A DNA stretch of 64,000 nt from Colletes latitarsis (Eukaryota > Arthropoda > Insecta > Hymenoptera > Colletidae), in NCBI RefSeq assembly GCF_051014445.1, contig NC_135134.1, positions 7,655,672 to 7,719,671 of the forward strand. Reading direction: 5' to 3'. Shown piece by piece: positions 27,605 through 39,764 of the stretch. The notes under the pieces were generated by a model. The model ran no database searches. It had not been told where the DNA came from and saw only the letters and a program-made list of their open reading frames with translations. Each line of letters begins with the position of its first letter. Position 1 is the first letter of the stretch. Position numbers and translations under genes: made by a program.

Positions 27605-30600
27605 AAATATTTTAGAGGATAACCCATGTTAGGTCTAGGTTAGGCCTGGGATTTGCCCCCATCAGGGTCATAATTTCGCACATTTCTCATACTTGATGGC
27701 TAGATCCTGGGCTTTTTCTGGATTGGATCACGTAGTAATGTGGTACCACACTGAAACAGTCCATTAAACCTATTTTCGATGAATATTTTAGAGGATAACG
27801 CATGCTAGGTCTAGGTTAGGCCTGGGATTTGCCCTCATCAGACACATACTTTCGCATTCTTCACATACATGTAGAACGGATCCTGGGTTTTTTCTGGTTT
27901 GGATCACGTAGTAATGTGGTACCACACTGAAAAAGTCCATTAAACCTGGTTTCGATCAATATTTTAGAGGATAACGCATGTTATGTCTGGGATAGGTCTG
28001 GGATTTGCCCTCATCAGGCTCATAGTTTCGCGTTTTTCACATACTTGTTGAGCAGATTCTGGGTTTTTTCTGGTTTGCATCACGTAGTAATGTGGTACGA
28101 CACTGAAACATTCAATTAGACCTGGTCTTGACAAATATTGTGGAGGATAACGCATGCTAGGTCTAGGTTAGGCCTGGGATTTGCCCTCATCAGGGTCATA
28201 CTTTCGCGTTTTTCACATACTTGTTGAACAGATCCCTGGCTTATTCTGGTTTGGATCGTGTACTAATGTGGTACCACACTGAAACAGTCCATTAAACCTG
28301 GTTTGGATCAATATTTTAGAGAATAACTCATGTTAGGCCTGGGTTAGTTCTAGGATTTGCCCTGAATAGGCTCATACTTTCGCATATTTCTCATACTTGA
28401 TGGCAAGATCCTGGGCTTTTTCTGGATTGGATCACGCAGTAATGTGTTACCACTCTGAAACAGTCCATTAAACCTGGTTTGGATCAATATTTTAGAGAAT
28501 AACTCATGTTAGGCCTGGGTTAGTTCTAGGATTTGCCCTGAATAGGCTCATACTTTCGCATATTTCTCATACTTGATGGCTAGATCCTGGGCTTTTTCTG
28601 GATTGGATCACGCAGTAATGTGTTACCACTCTGAAACAGTCCATTAAACCTAGTATCGATCAATATTTTAGAGGATATCGCATGTTAGGTCTGGGTTAGG
28701 TCTAGGATTTGCCCCCATCAGGGTCATACTTTAGCACATTTCTCATACTGAAGGTTAGATCCTGGGCTTTTTCTGGATTGGATCACGTAGTAATGTGGTA
28801 CCACACTGAAACAGTCCATTAAACCTGGTTTCGATCAATATTTTAGAGGATAAGGCATGTTATGTCTGGGATAGGTCTGGGATTTGCCCTCATCAGACTC
28901 ATTGTTTCGCGTTTTTCACATACTTGTTGAACAGATTCTGGGTTTTTTCTGGTTTGGATCACGTAGCAATGTGGTACCACACTGAAACATTCAACTAAAT
29001 CTGGTCTTGATAAATATTTTGGAGGATAACGCATGTTAGGTCTAGGTTAGGCCTGGGATTTGCCCTCATCAGACACATACTTTCGCATTCTTCACATACA
29101 TGTAGAACGGATTCGGGGTTTTTTCTGGTTTGGATCACGTAGTAATGTGGTACCACACTGAAAAAGTCCATTAAACCTGGTTTCGATGAATATTTTAGAG
29201 AATAACTCATGTTTGGTCTAGGTTAGGTCTGGGATTTGCTCTCATCAGGCTCGTACTTTCGCATATTTCTCATACCTGATGGCCAGATTCTGGCCTTTTT
29301 CTGGTTTGGATCACGTAGCAATGTAGTACCACACTGAAACATTCAACTAAATCTGGTCTTGATAAATATTTTAGAGTATAACCCATGTTAGGTCTAGGTT
29401 AGGCCTGGGATTTGCCCCCATCAGGGTCATAATTTCGCACATTTCTCATACTTGATGGCTAGATCCTGGGCTTTTTCTGGATTGGATCACGTAGTAATGT
29501 GGTACCACACTGAAACAGTCCATTAAACCTATTTTCGATGAATATTTTAGAGGATAACGCATGCTAGGTCTAGGTTAGGCCTGGGATTTGCCCTCATCAG
29601 ACACATACTTTCGCATTCTTCACATACATGTAGAACGGATCCTGGGTTTTTTCTGGTTTGGATCACGTAGTAATGTGGTACCACACTGAAAAAGTCCATT
29701 AAACCTGGTTTCGATCAATATTTTAGAGGATAACGCATGTTATGTCTGGGATAGGTCTGGGATTTGCCCTCATCAGGCTCATAGTTTCGCGTTTTTCACA
29801 TACTTGTTGAGCAGATTCTGGGTTTTTTCTGGTTTGCATCACGTAGTAATGTGGTACGACACTGAAACATTCAATTAGACCTGGTCTTGACAAATATTGT
29901 GGAGGATAACGCATGTTAGGTCTGGGTTAGGTCTAGGATTTGCCCTCATCAGGCTCATACTTTCGCACATTTCTCATACTTGATGGCTAGATCCTGGGCT
30001 TTTTCTGGTTTGGATCGTGTACTAATGTGGTACCACACTGAAACAGTCCATTAAACCTGGTTTGGATCAATATTTTAGAGAATAGCTCATGATAGGTCTG
30101 GGTTAGGTCTAGGATTTGCCCTCATCAGGCTCATACTTTCGCACATTTCTCATACTTGATGGCTAGATCCTGGGCTTTTTCTGGTTTGGATCGTGTACTA
30201 ATGTGGTACCACACTGAAACAGTCCATTAAACCTGGTTTGGATCAATATTTTAGAGAATAGCTCATGATAGGTCTGGGTTAGGTCTAGGATTTGCCCTCA
30301 GCAGGCTCATACTTTCGCATATTTCTCATACTTGATGGCTAGATCCTGGGCTTTTTCTGGATTGGATCACGCAGCAATGTGGTACCATACTGAAACAGTC
30401 CATTAAACCTGGTTACGAACAATATTTTAGAGAATAACGCATGTTAGGTCTTGGTTAGGTCTGGGATTTGCCCTCATCAGGCTCATACTTTCGCACATTT
30501 CTCATACTTGATGGCTAGATCCTGGTCTTTTTCTGGATTGGATCACGTAGTAATGTGGTACCACACTGAAACAGTCCATTAAACTTGGTTTGGATCATTA

Positions 30601-32707
30601 TTTTAGAGAATAACTCATGTTAGGTCTGGGCTAGGTCCAGGATTTGCCCCCAGCAGGCACATACTTTCGCATATTTCTCATACTTGAAGGCTAGATCCTG
30701 GGCTTTTTCTGGTTTGGATCACGCAGTAATGTGGTACCACACTGAAACAGTCCATTAAACCTGGTTTCGATCAATATTCTAGAGAATAACGCATGTTAGG
30801 TCTTGGTTAGGTCTGGGATTTGCTCTCATCAGGCACGTACTTTCGCATATTTCTCGTATTTGATGGCCAGATCCTGGGTTTTTTTCTGGTCTGGATCACG
30901 TAGCAATGTGGTACCACACTGAAACATTCAATTAAATCTGGTCTTGATAAATATTTTAGAGGATAACGCATGTTAGGTCTGAGTTAGGTCTAGGATTTGC
31001 TCTCAGCAGGCTCATACTCTCGCATATTTCTTATACTTGATGGCCAGATCCTGGGCTTTTTCTGGATTGGATCACGTAGTAACGTGGTACCACACTGAAA
31101 CAGTCCATTAAACCTGGTTTCGATGAATATTTTAGAGAATAACGCATGTTAGGTCTTGGTTAGGTCTGGGATTTGCTCTCATCAAGCACATACTTTCGCA
31201 TTCTCCAGATACTTGTTGAACATATCCTGGGTTTTTTTCTGGCTTGGATCACGTAGTAATGCGGTACCACACGGAAACAGTCCATTAAACCTGGTTTCGA
31301 TCAATATTTTAGAGGATAACGCATGTTATGTCTCGGATAGGTCTGGGATTTGCCCTCATCAGGCTCGTACTTTCGCATATTTCTCATAGTTGATGGCCAG
31401 ATTCTGGCCTTTTCTAGTTTGGATCCCGTAGTAATGTGGTACCACACGGAAACAGTCCATTAAACCTGGTTTCGATGAATATTTCAGAGGATAACGCATG
31501 TTATGTATAGGTTAGGCCTGGGATTTGCCCTCATCAGACACATACTTTCGCATTCTCCACATACTTGTTGAACATATCCTGGGTTTTTTCTGGTTTGGAT
31601 CACGTAGTAATGTGGTACCACACTGAAACATTCAATTAGACCTGGTCTTGATAAATATTTTAGAGGATAACGCCTGTTAGGTCTGGGATAGCTCTGGGAT
31701 TTGCCCTCATCAGGCTCATAGTTTCGCGTTTCTCACATACTTGTAGAACAGATCCTGGGTTTTTTCTGGTTTGGATCACGTAGTAATGTGGTACCACACT
31801 GAAACAGTCCATTAAACCTGGTTTCCACCAATATTTTAGAGGACATCGCAAGTTAGGTCTGGGATAGGTCTGGGATTTGCCCTCATCAGGGTCATGCTTT
31901 CGCATTTTTAACATACTTGTTGAACAGATCCTGGGTTATTCTGGTTTGGATCACGTAGTAATGTGGTACCACACTGAAACAGTCCATTAAACCTGGTTTC
32001 GACCAATATTTTAGAGAATAACGCATGTTAGGTCTTGGTTAGGTCTGGGATTTGCCCTCATCAGGGTCATGCTTTCGCACTTTTCTCATACTTGATGGCT
32101 AGATCCTGGTCTTTTTCTGGATTGGATCACGTAGTAATGTGGTACCACGCTGAAACAGTCCATTAAACCTAGTTTCGATCAATATTTTAGAGGATGACGC
32201 ATGTCAGGTCTAGATTAGGCCTGGGATTTGCCCTCATCAGGGTCATACTTTCGCATATCTCTTATACTTGATGGCCAGATGCTGGGCTTTTTCTGGATTG
32301 GATCACGTAGTAATGTGATACCACACTGAAACATTCAATTAAACCTGGTCTTGATAAATATTTTAGAGGATAACGCATGTTAGGTCTAGGTCAGGCCTGG
32401 GATTTGCCCTCACCAGGGTCATACTTTCGCATATCTCTTATACTTGATAGCCAGATCCTGGGCTTTTTCTGGTTTGGATCATGTACTAATGTGGTACCAG
32501 ACTGAAACAGTCCATTAAACTTGGTTTGGATCATTATTTTAGAGAATAACTCATGTTAGGTCTGGGTTAGGTCCAGGATTTGCCCCCAGCAGGCACATAC
32601 TTTCGCATATTTCTCATACTTGATGGCTAGATCCTGGGCTTTTTCTGGATTGGATCACGCAGTAATGTGGTACCACACTGAAAAAGTCCATTAAACCTGG
32701 TTTCGAT
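27605..32707 (+). repeat. Higher-order block B, copy 1 (5,103 bp, 29 units)
   Basis: First copy of a head-to-tail duplication with period 5,103 (29 x 176). Positions 27964, 28843, 28995, 29723, 31156 and 31660 recur at +5,103. Rare variants shared by both copies include ACTTTAGCAC near 28729, GAGTATAACCC near 29374, GGATTCGGGG near 29110 and GATGGCAAGATCC near 28400. A difference is CATTGTTTCGCG here against CATAGTTTCGCG in copy 2. Confidence 0.9.
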
Positions 32708-35700
32708 GAATATTTTAGAGGATAACCCATGTTAGGTCTAGGTTAGGCCTGGGATTTGCCCCCATCAGGGTCATAATTTCGCACATTTCTCATACTTGAT
32801 GGCTAGATCCTGGGCTTTTTCTGGATTGGATCACGTAGTAATGTGGTACCACACTGAAACAGTCCATTAAACCTATTTTCGATGAATATTTTAGAGGATA
32901 ACGCATGCTAGGTCTAGGTTAGGCCTGGGATTTGCCCTCATCAGACACATACTTTCGCATTCTTCACATACATGTAGAACGGATCCTGGGTTTTTTCTGG
33001 TTTGGATCACGTAGTAATGTGGTACCACACTGAAAAAGTCCATTAAACCTGGTTTCGATCAATATTTTAGAGGATAACGCATGTTATGTCTGGGATAGGT
33101 CTGGGATTTGCCCTCATCAGGCTCATAGTTTCGCGTTTTTCACATACTTGTTGAGCAGATTCTGGGTTTTTTCTGGTTTGCATCACGTAGTAATGTGGTA
33201 CGACACTGAAACATTCAATTAGACCTGGTCTTGACAAATATTGTGGAGGATAACGCATGCTAGGTCTAGGTTAGGCCTGGGATTTGCCCTCATCAGGGTC
33301 ATACTTTCGCGTTTTTCACATACTTGTTGAACAGATCCCTGGCTTATTCTGGTTTGGATCGTGTACTAATGTGGTACCACACTGAAACAGTCCATTAAAC
33401 CTGGTTTGGATCAATATTTTAGAGAATAACTCATGTTAGGCCTGGGTTAGTTCTAGGATTTGCCCTGAATAGGCTCATACTTTCGCATATTTCTCATACT
33501 TGATGGCAAGATCCTGGGCTTTTTCTGGATTGGATCATGCAGTAATGTGTTACCACTCTGAAACAGTCCATTAAACCTGGTTTGGATCAATATTTTAGAG
33601 AATAACTCATGTTAGGCCTGGGTTAGTTCTAGGATTTGCCCTGAATAGGCTCATACTTTCGCATATTTCTCATACTTGATGGCTAGATCCTGGGCTTTTT
33701 CTGGATTGGATCACGCAGTAATGTGTTACCACTCTGAAACAGTCCATTAAACCTAGTATCGATCAATATTTTAGAGGATATCGCATGTTAGGTCTGGGTT
33801 AGGTCTAGGATTTGCCCCCATCAGGGTCATACTTTAGCACATTTCTCATACTGAAGGTTAGATCCTGGGCTTTTTCTGGATTGGATCACGTAGTAATGTG
33901 GTACCACACTGAAACAGTCCATTAAACCTGGTTTCGATCAATATTTTAGAGGATAAGGCATGTTATGTCTGGGATAGGTCTGGGATTTGCCCTCATCAGA
34001 CTCATAGTTTCGCGTTTTTCACATACTTGTTGAACAGATTCTGGGTTTTTTCTGGTTTGGATCACGTAGCAATGTGGTACCACACTGAAACATTCAACTA
34101 AATCTGGTCTTGATAAATATTTTGGAGGATAACGCATGTTAGGTCTAGGTTAGGCCTGGGATTTGCCCTCATCAGACACATACTTTCGCATTCTTCACAT
34201 ACATGTAGAACGGATTCGGGGTTTTTTCTGGTTTGGATCACGTAGTAATGTGGTACCACACTGAAAAAGTCCATTAAACCTGGTTTCGATGAATATTTTA
34301 GAGAATAACTCATGTTTGGTCTAGGTTAGGTCTGGGATTTGCTCTCATCAGGCTCGTACTTTCGCATATTTCTCATACCTGATGGCCAGATTCTGGCCTT
34401 TTTCTGGTTTGGATCACGTAGCAATGTAGTACCACACTGAAACATTCAACTAAATCTGGTCTTGATAAATATTTTAGAGTATAACCCATGTTAGGTCTAG
34501 GTTAGGCCTGGGATTTGCCCCCATCAGGGTCATAATTTCGCACATTTCTCATACTTGATGGCTAGATCCTGGGCTTTTTCTGGATTGGATCACGTAGTAA
34601 TGTGGTACCACACTGAAACAGTCCATTAAACCTATTTTCGATGAATATTTTAGAGGATAACGCATGCTAGGTCTAGGTTAGGCCTGGGATTTGCCCTCAT
34701 CAGACACATACTTTCGCATTCTTCACATACATGTAGAACGGATCCTGGGTTTTTTCTGGTTTGGATCACGTAGTAATGTGGTACCACACTGAAAAAGTCC
34801 ATTAAACCTGGTTTCGATCAATATTTTAGAGGATAACGCATGTTATGTCTGGGATAGGTCTGGGATTTGCCCTCATCAGGCTCATAGTTTCGCGTTTTTC
34901 ACATACTTGTTGAGCAGATTCTGGGTTTTTTCTGGTTTGCATCACGTAGTAATGTGGTACGACACTGAAACATTCAATTAGACCTGGTCTTGACAAATAT
35001 TGTGGAGGATAACGCATGTTAGGTCTGGGTTAGGTCTAGGATTTGCCCTCATCAGGCTCATACTTTCGCACATTTCTCATACTTGATGGCTAGATCCTGG
35101 GCTTTTTCTGGTTTGGATCGTGTACTAATGTGGTACCACACTGAAACAGTCCATTAAACCTGGTTTGGATCAATATTTTAGAGAATAGCTCATGATAGGT
35201 CTGGGTTAGGTCTAGGATTTGCCCTCATCAGGCTCATACTTTCGCACATTTCTCATACTTGATGGCTAGATCCTGGGCTTTTTCTGGTTTGGATCGTGTA
35301 CTAATGTGGTACCACACTGAAACAGTCCATTAAACCTGGTTTGGATCAATATTTTAGAGAATAGCTCATGATAGGTCTGGGTTAGGTCTAGGATTTGCCC
35401 TCAGCAGGCTCATACTTTCGCATATTTCTCATACTTGATGGCTAGATCCTGGGCTTTTTCTGGATTGGATCACGCAGCAATGTGGTACCATACTGAAACA
35501 GTCCATTAAACCTGGTTACGAACAATATTTTAGAGAATAACGCATGTTAGGTCTTGGTTAGGTCTGGGATTTGCCCTCATCAGGCTCATACTTTCGCACA
35601 TTTCTCATACTTGATGGCTAGATCCTGGTCTTTTTCTGGATTGGATCACGTAGTAATGTGGTACCACACTGAAACAGTCCATTAAACTTGGTTTGGATCA

Positions 35701-37810
35701 TTATTTTAGAGAATAACTCATGTTAGGTCTGGGCTAGGTCCAGGATTTGCCCCCAGCAGGCACATACTTTCGCATATTTCTCATACTTGAAGGCTAGATC
35801 CTGGGCTTTTTCTGGTTTGGATCACGCAGTAATGTGGTACCACACTGAAACAGTCCATTAAACCTGGTTTCGATCAATATTCTAGAGAATAACGCATGTT
35901 AGGTCTTGGTTAGGTCTGGGATTTGCTCTCATCAGGCACGTACTTTCGCATATTTCTCGTATTTGATGGCCAGATCCTGGGTTTTTTTCTGGTCTGGATC
36001 ACGTAGCAATGTGGTACCACACTGAAACATTCAATTAAATCTGGTCTTGATAAATATTTTAGAGGATAACGCATGTTAGGTCTGAGTTAGGTCTAGGATT
36101 TGCTCTCAGCAGGCTCATACTCTCGCATATTTCTTATACTTGATGGCCAGATCCTGGGCTTTTTCTGGATTGGATCACGTAGTAACGTGGTACCACACTG
36201 AAACAGTCCATTAAACCTGGTTTCGATGAATATTTTAGAGAATAACGCATGTTAGGTCTTGGTTAGGTCTGGGATTTGCTCTCATCAAGCACATACTTTC
36301 GCATTCTCCAGATACTTGTTGAACATATCCTGGGTTTTTTTCTGGCTTGGATCACGTAGTAATGCGGTACCACACGGAAACAGTCCATTAAACCTGGTTT
36401 CGATCAATATTTTAGAGGATAACGCATGTTATGTCTCGGATAGGTCTGGGATTTGCCCTCATCAGGCTCGTACTTTCGCATATTTCTCATAGTTGATGGC
36501 CAGATTCTGGCCTTTTCTAGTTTGGATCCCGTAGTAATGTGGTACCACACGGAAACAGTCCATTAAACCTGGTTTCGATGAATATTTCAGAGGATAACGC
36601 ATGTTATGTATAGGTTAGGCCTGGGATTTGCCCTCATCAGACACATACTTTCGCATTCTCCACATACTTGTTGAACATATCCTGGGTTTTTTCTGGTTTG
36701 GATCACGTAGTAATGTGGTACCACACTGAAACATTCAATTAGACCTGGTCTTGATAAATATTTTAGAGGATAACGCCTGTTAGGTCTGGGATAGCTCTGG
36801 GATTTGCCCTCATCAGGCTCATAGTTTCGCGTTTCTCACATACTTGTAGAACAGATCCTGGGTTTTTTCTGGTTTGGATCACGTAGTAATGTGGTACCAC
36901 ACTGAAACAGTCCATTAAACCTGGTTTCCACCAATATTTTAGAGGACATCGCAAGTTAGGTCTGGGATAGGTCTGGGATTTGCCCTCATCAGGGTCATGC
37001 TTTCGCATTTTTAACATACTTGTTGAACAGATCCTGGGTTATTCTGGTTTGGATCACGTAGTAATGTGGTACCACACTGAAACAGTCCATTAAACCTGGT
37101 TTCGACCAATATTTTAGAGAATAACGCATGTTAGGTCTTGGTTAGGTCTGGGATTTGCCCTCATCAGGGTCATGCTTTCGCACTTTTCTCATACTTGATG
37201 GCTAGATCCTGGTCTTTTTCTGGATTGGATCACGTAGTAATGTGGTACCACGCTGAAACAGTCCATTAAACCTAGTTTCGATCAATATTTTAGAGGATGA
37301 CGCATGTCAGGTCTAGATTAGGCCTGGGATTTGCCCTCATCAGGGTCATACTTTCGCATATCTCTTATACTTGATGGCCAGATGCTGGGCTTTTTCTGGA
37401 TTGGATCACGTAGTAATGTGATACCACACTGAAACATTCAATTAAACCTGGTCTTGATAAATATTTTAGAGGATAACGCATGTTAGGTCTAGGTCAGGCC
37501 TGGGATTTGCCCTCACCAGGGTCATACTTTCGCATATCTCTTATACTTGATAGCCAGATCCTGGGCTTTTTCTGGTTTGGATCATGTACTAATGTGGTAC
37601 CAGACTGAAACAGTCCATTAAACTTGGTTTGGATCATTATTTTAGAGAATAACTCATGTTAGGTCTGGGTTAGGTCCAGGATTTGCCCCCAGCAGGCACA
37701 TACTTTCGCATATTTCTCATACTTGATGGCTAGATCCTGGGCTTTTTCTGGATTGGATCACGCAGTAATGTGGTACCACACTGAAAAAGTCCATTAAACC
37801 TGGTTTCGAT
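32708..37810 (+). repeat. Higher-order block B, copy 2 (5,103 bp, 29 units)
   Basis: Second copy. The join at 32690-32715 places GTTTCGATGAATATTTTAG next to AGGATAACCCATG, the sequence with which copy 1 starts. The match ends near 37810, where the next unit reads TATTTCAGAGG. A private change is GGATCATGCAG near 33531 against GGATCACGCAG. Very few differences were seen across 5 kb, so the duplication is recent, or it could reflect an assembly error. Confidence 0.88.
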
Positions 37811-39593
37811 GAATATTTCAGAGGATAACGCATGTTATGTCTAGGTTAGGTTTGGGATTTGCTCTCATCAGGCACATACTTCCGCATTCTGCAGATACTT
37901 GTTGAACATATCCTGGGTTTTTTCTGGTTTGGATAACGTAGTAATGTGGTACCACACTGAAACAGTCCATTAAACCTGGTTTCGATGAATATTTTAGAGA
38001 ATAACGCATGTTAGGTCTTGGTTAGGTCTGGGATTTGCTCTCATCAGGCACGTACTTTCGCATATTTCTCGTATTTGATGGCCAGATCCGGGGTTTTTTT
38101 CTGCTCTGGATCACGTAGCAATGTGGTACCACACTGAAACATTCAATTAAATCTGGTCTTGATAAATATTTTAGAGGATAACGCATGTTAGGTCTGGGTT
38201 AGGTCTAGGATTTGCCCTCAGCAGGCTCATACTTTCGCATATTTCTTATACTTGATGGCCAGATCCTGGGCTTTTTCTGGATTGGATCACGTAGTAACGT
38301 GGTACCACACTGAAACAGTCCATTAAACCTGGTTTCGATGAATATTTTAGAGAATAACGCATGTTAGCTCTTGGTTAGGTCTGGGATTTGCTCTCATCAG
38401 GCACATACTTCCGCATTCTGCAGATACTTGTTGAACATATCCTGGGTTTTTTCTGGTTTGGATAACGTAGTAATGTGGTACCACACTGAAACAGTCCATT
38501 AAACCTGGTTTCGATCAATATTTTAGAGGATAACGCATGTGAAGTCTGGGATAGGTCTGGGATTTGCCCTCATCAGGCTCATAGTTTCGGGTTTTTCACA
38601 TACTTGTAGAACAGATCCTGGGTTTTTCTGGTTTGGATCACGTAGTAATGTGGTACCACACTGAAACAGTCCATTAAACCTAGTTTCGATCAATATTTTA
38701 GAGGATAACGCATGTTAGGACATGGTTAGGTTTGGGATTTGCCCTCATCAGGGTCATACTTTCGCATTCCTCACATACTAGTTGTACAGATCCTGGGTTT
38801 TTTCTGGCTTGGATCACGTAGTAATGTGGTACCACACGGAAACAGTCCATTAAACCTGGTTTCGATCAATATTTTAGAGGATAACGCATGTTATGTCTCG
38901 GATAGGTCTGGGATTTGCCCTCATCAGGCTCGTACTTTCGCATATTTCTCATAGTTGATGGCCAGATTCTGGGCTTTTTATGGTTTGGATCACGTAGTAA
39001 TGTGGCACCTCACTGAAAAAGTCCATTAAACCTGGTTTCGATGAATATTTTACAGGATAACGCATGTTATGTCTAGGTTAGGCCTGGGATTTACCCTGAT
39101 CAGACACATACTTTCGCATTCTCCTCATACTTGTTGAACAGATCCTGGGTTTTTTCTGGATTGGATCACGTCGTAATGTGGTATCAGACTGAAACATTCA
39201 ATTAAACCTGGTTTCGATCAATATTTTATGAGATAACGCATGTTATGTCTAGGTTGGGCCTGGGATTTGCCTTCATCACACACATACTTTCGCATTTTTC
39301 ACATACTTGATGAACAGATCCCTGGCTTTTTCTGGTTTGGATCACGTAGTAATGTGGTACCACACTGAAACATTCAATTAAACCTGGTTTCGATCAATAT
39401 TTTAGAGGATAACGCATGTGAAGTCTGAGATAGGTCTGGGATTTTCCCTCATCAGGCTCATAGTTTCGGGTTTTTCGCATACTTCTTGAACAGATCCTGG
39501 GTTATTCTGGTTTGGATCACGTAGTAATGTGGTACCACACTGAAACAGTCCATTAAACCTGGTTTCGATGAATATTTTAGAGGATAACGCATG

Positions 39594-39615
39594 TTAGGTC
39601 TAGGTTAGGCCTGGG
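39594..39615 (+). repeat. Tandem pair of 11-bp TTAGG-containing sub-repeats
   Basis: TTAGGTCTAGG is followed directly by TTAGGCCTGGG, differing at two of eleven positions. The pair is present in nearly every unit, with variants such as TTAGGTCTGGG-ATAGGTCTGGG. The 11-bp spacing is close to one helical turn. TTAGG is also the arthropod-type telomere repeat and TTAGGC the nematode-type one, but here the TTAGG motifs are 11 bp apart, so this is not a telomere tract. An internal duplication in the ancestral unit is the simplest explanation. Confidence 0.8.
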
Positions 39616-39682
39616 ATTTGCCCTCATCAGACACATACTTTCGCATTCTTCACATACATGTAGAACGGATCCTGGGTTTTTT

Positions 39683-39747
39683 CTGGTTTGGATCACGTAG
39701 TAATGTGGTACCACACTGAAAAAGTCCATTAAACCTGGTTTCGATCA
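39683..39747 (+). repeat. 13-bp direct repeat, copies 52 bp apart, flanking the palindrome
   Basis: CTGGTTTGGATCA (39683-39695) and CTGGTTTCGATCA (39735-39747) differ at one base. They bracket the 12-bp palindrome. In one recurrent subtype, for example near 6500 and 30058, the second copy also reads CTGGTTTGGATCA, so both are identical. This suggests the unit grew by internal duplication, or that the two copies convert each other. Confidence 0.8.
39704..39715. other. 12-bp perfect palindrome in the unit
   Basis: TGTGGTACCACA equals its own reverse complement and carries a central GGTACC (a KpnI/Asp718 site). It is present in most units. Subtype variants break it: GTTACC at 670 and its relatives, AGTACC at 1373, GGTGCC near 5068, GGTACG near 6297. 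In many right-hand units the first base is lost (GTAAAGTGGTACC), leaving a 10-bp dyad. It is short and has no loop, so it is more plausible as a dimer-binding site or a chance feature fixed by amplification than as a cruciform. Function is unknown. Confidence 0.85.
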
Positions 39748-39764
39748 ATATTTTAGAGGATAAC

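Larger units (their letters stand above)
39566..39741 (+). repeat. Reference satellite unit (176 bp)
   Basis: A typical unit chosen to describe the anatomy. It starts at CGATGAATATTTTAG (phase chosen arbitrarily). In order it holds: an AT-rich opening with AATATT; GGATAACGCATG; two adjacent 11-bp near-copies beginning TTAGG; GGGATTTGCCCTCATCAG; a CATACTT-TTCGCA segment that is the most variable part among subtypes (CATACTT usually recurs 19 bases later); a GGATCCTGGG-plus-T-run segment; CTGGTTTGGATCACGTAG; the TGTGGTACCACA palindrome; and AGTCCATTAAACCTGGTTT. At 176 bp it is not a multiple of three. The length lies in the range of one nucleosome plus linker, a general feature of many eukaryotic satellites; no positioning claim can be made from sequence alone. 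Confidence 0.93.
37811..39764 (+). repeat. Satellite units between block B and the 4-unit repeats
   Basis: About 11 units of mixed subtypes. The unit near 38718, with GGACATGGTTAGG and ACTAGTTGTACAG, recurs near 42061 at a spacing of 3,343 bases (19 units). The stretch 39040-39470 resembles the units near 2650-3060. No non-satellite sequence is present. Confidence 0.7.

Noticed and set aside
31156..31389. Plus-strand open frames of 60-82 codons near 15683, 31156, 36259, 38739, 42125 and 61247
   Set aside because: They are satellite read in the other direction and recur only because blocks are duplicated. No coding signature or domain is visible.
39594..39615. TTAGG motifs as a telomere tract
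   Set aside because: Only two TTAGG motifs per 176-bp unit, 11 bases apart and separated by other sequence. There is no run of 5- or 6-base telomere repeats anywhere in the window.
39704..39715. Palindrome as a transcription terminator or cruciform hairpin
   Set aside because: The dyad is only 12 bp with no loop and is not followed by a T-run on the same side; a stable stem is unlikely.
39740..39756. CENP-B-box-like site at TTTCGATCAATA
   Set aside because: The left half TTCG and the following A at the right spacing match, but the required CGGG of the right half is replaced by T-rich sequence, so the motif is incomplete in the units I examined.
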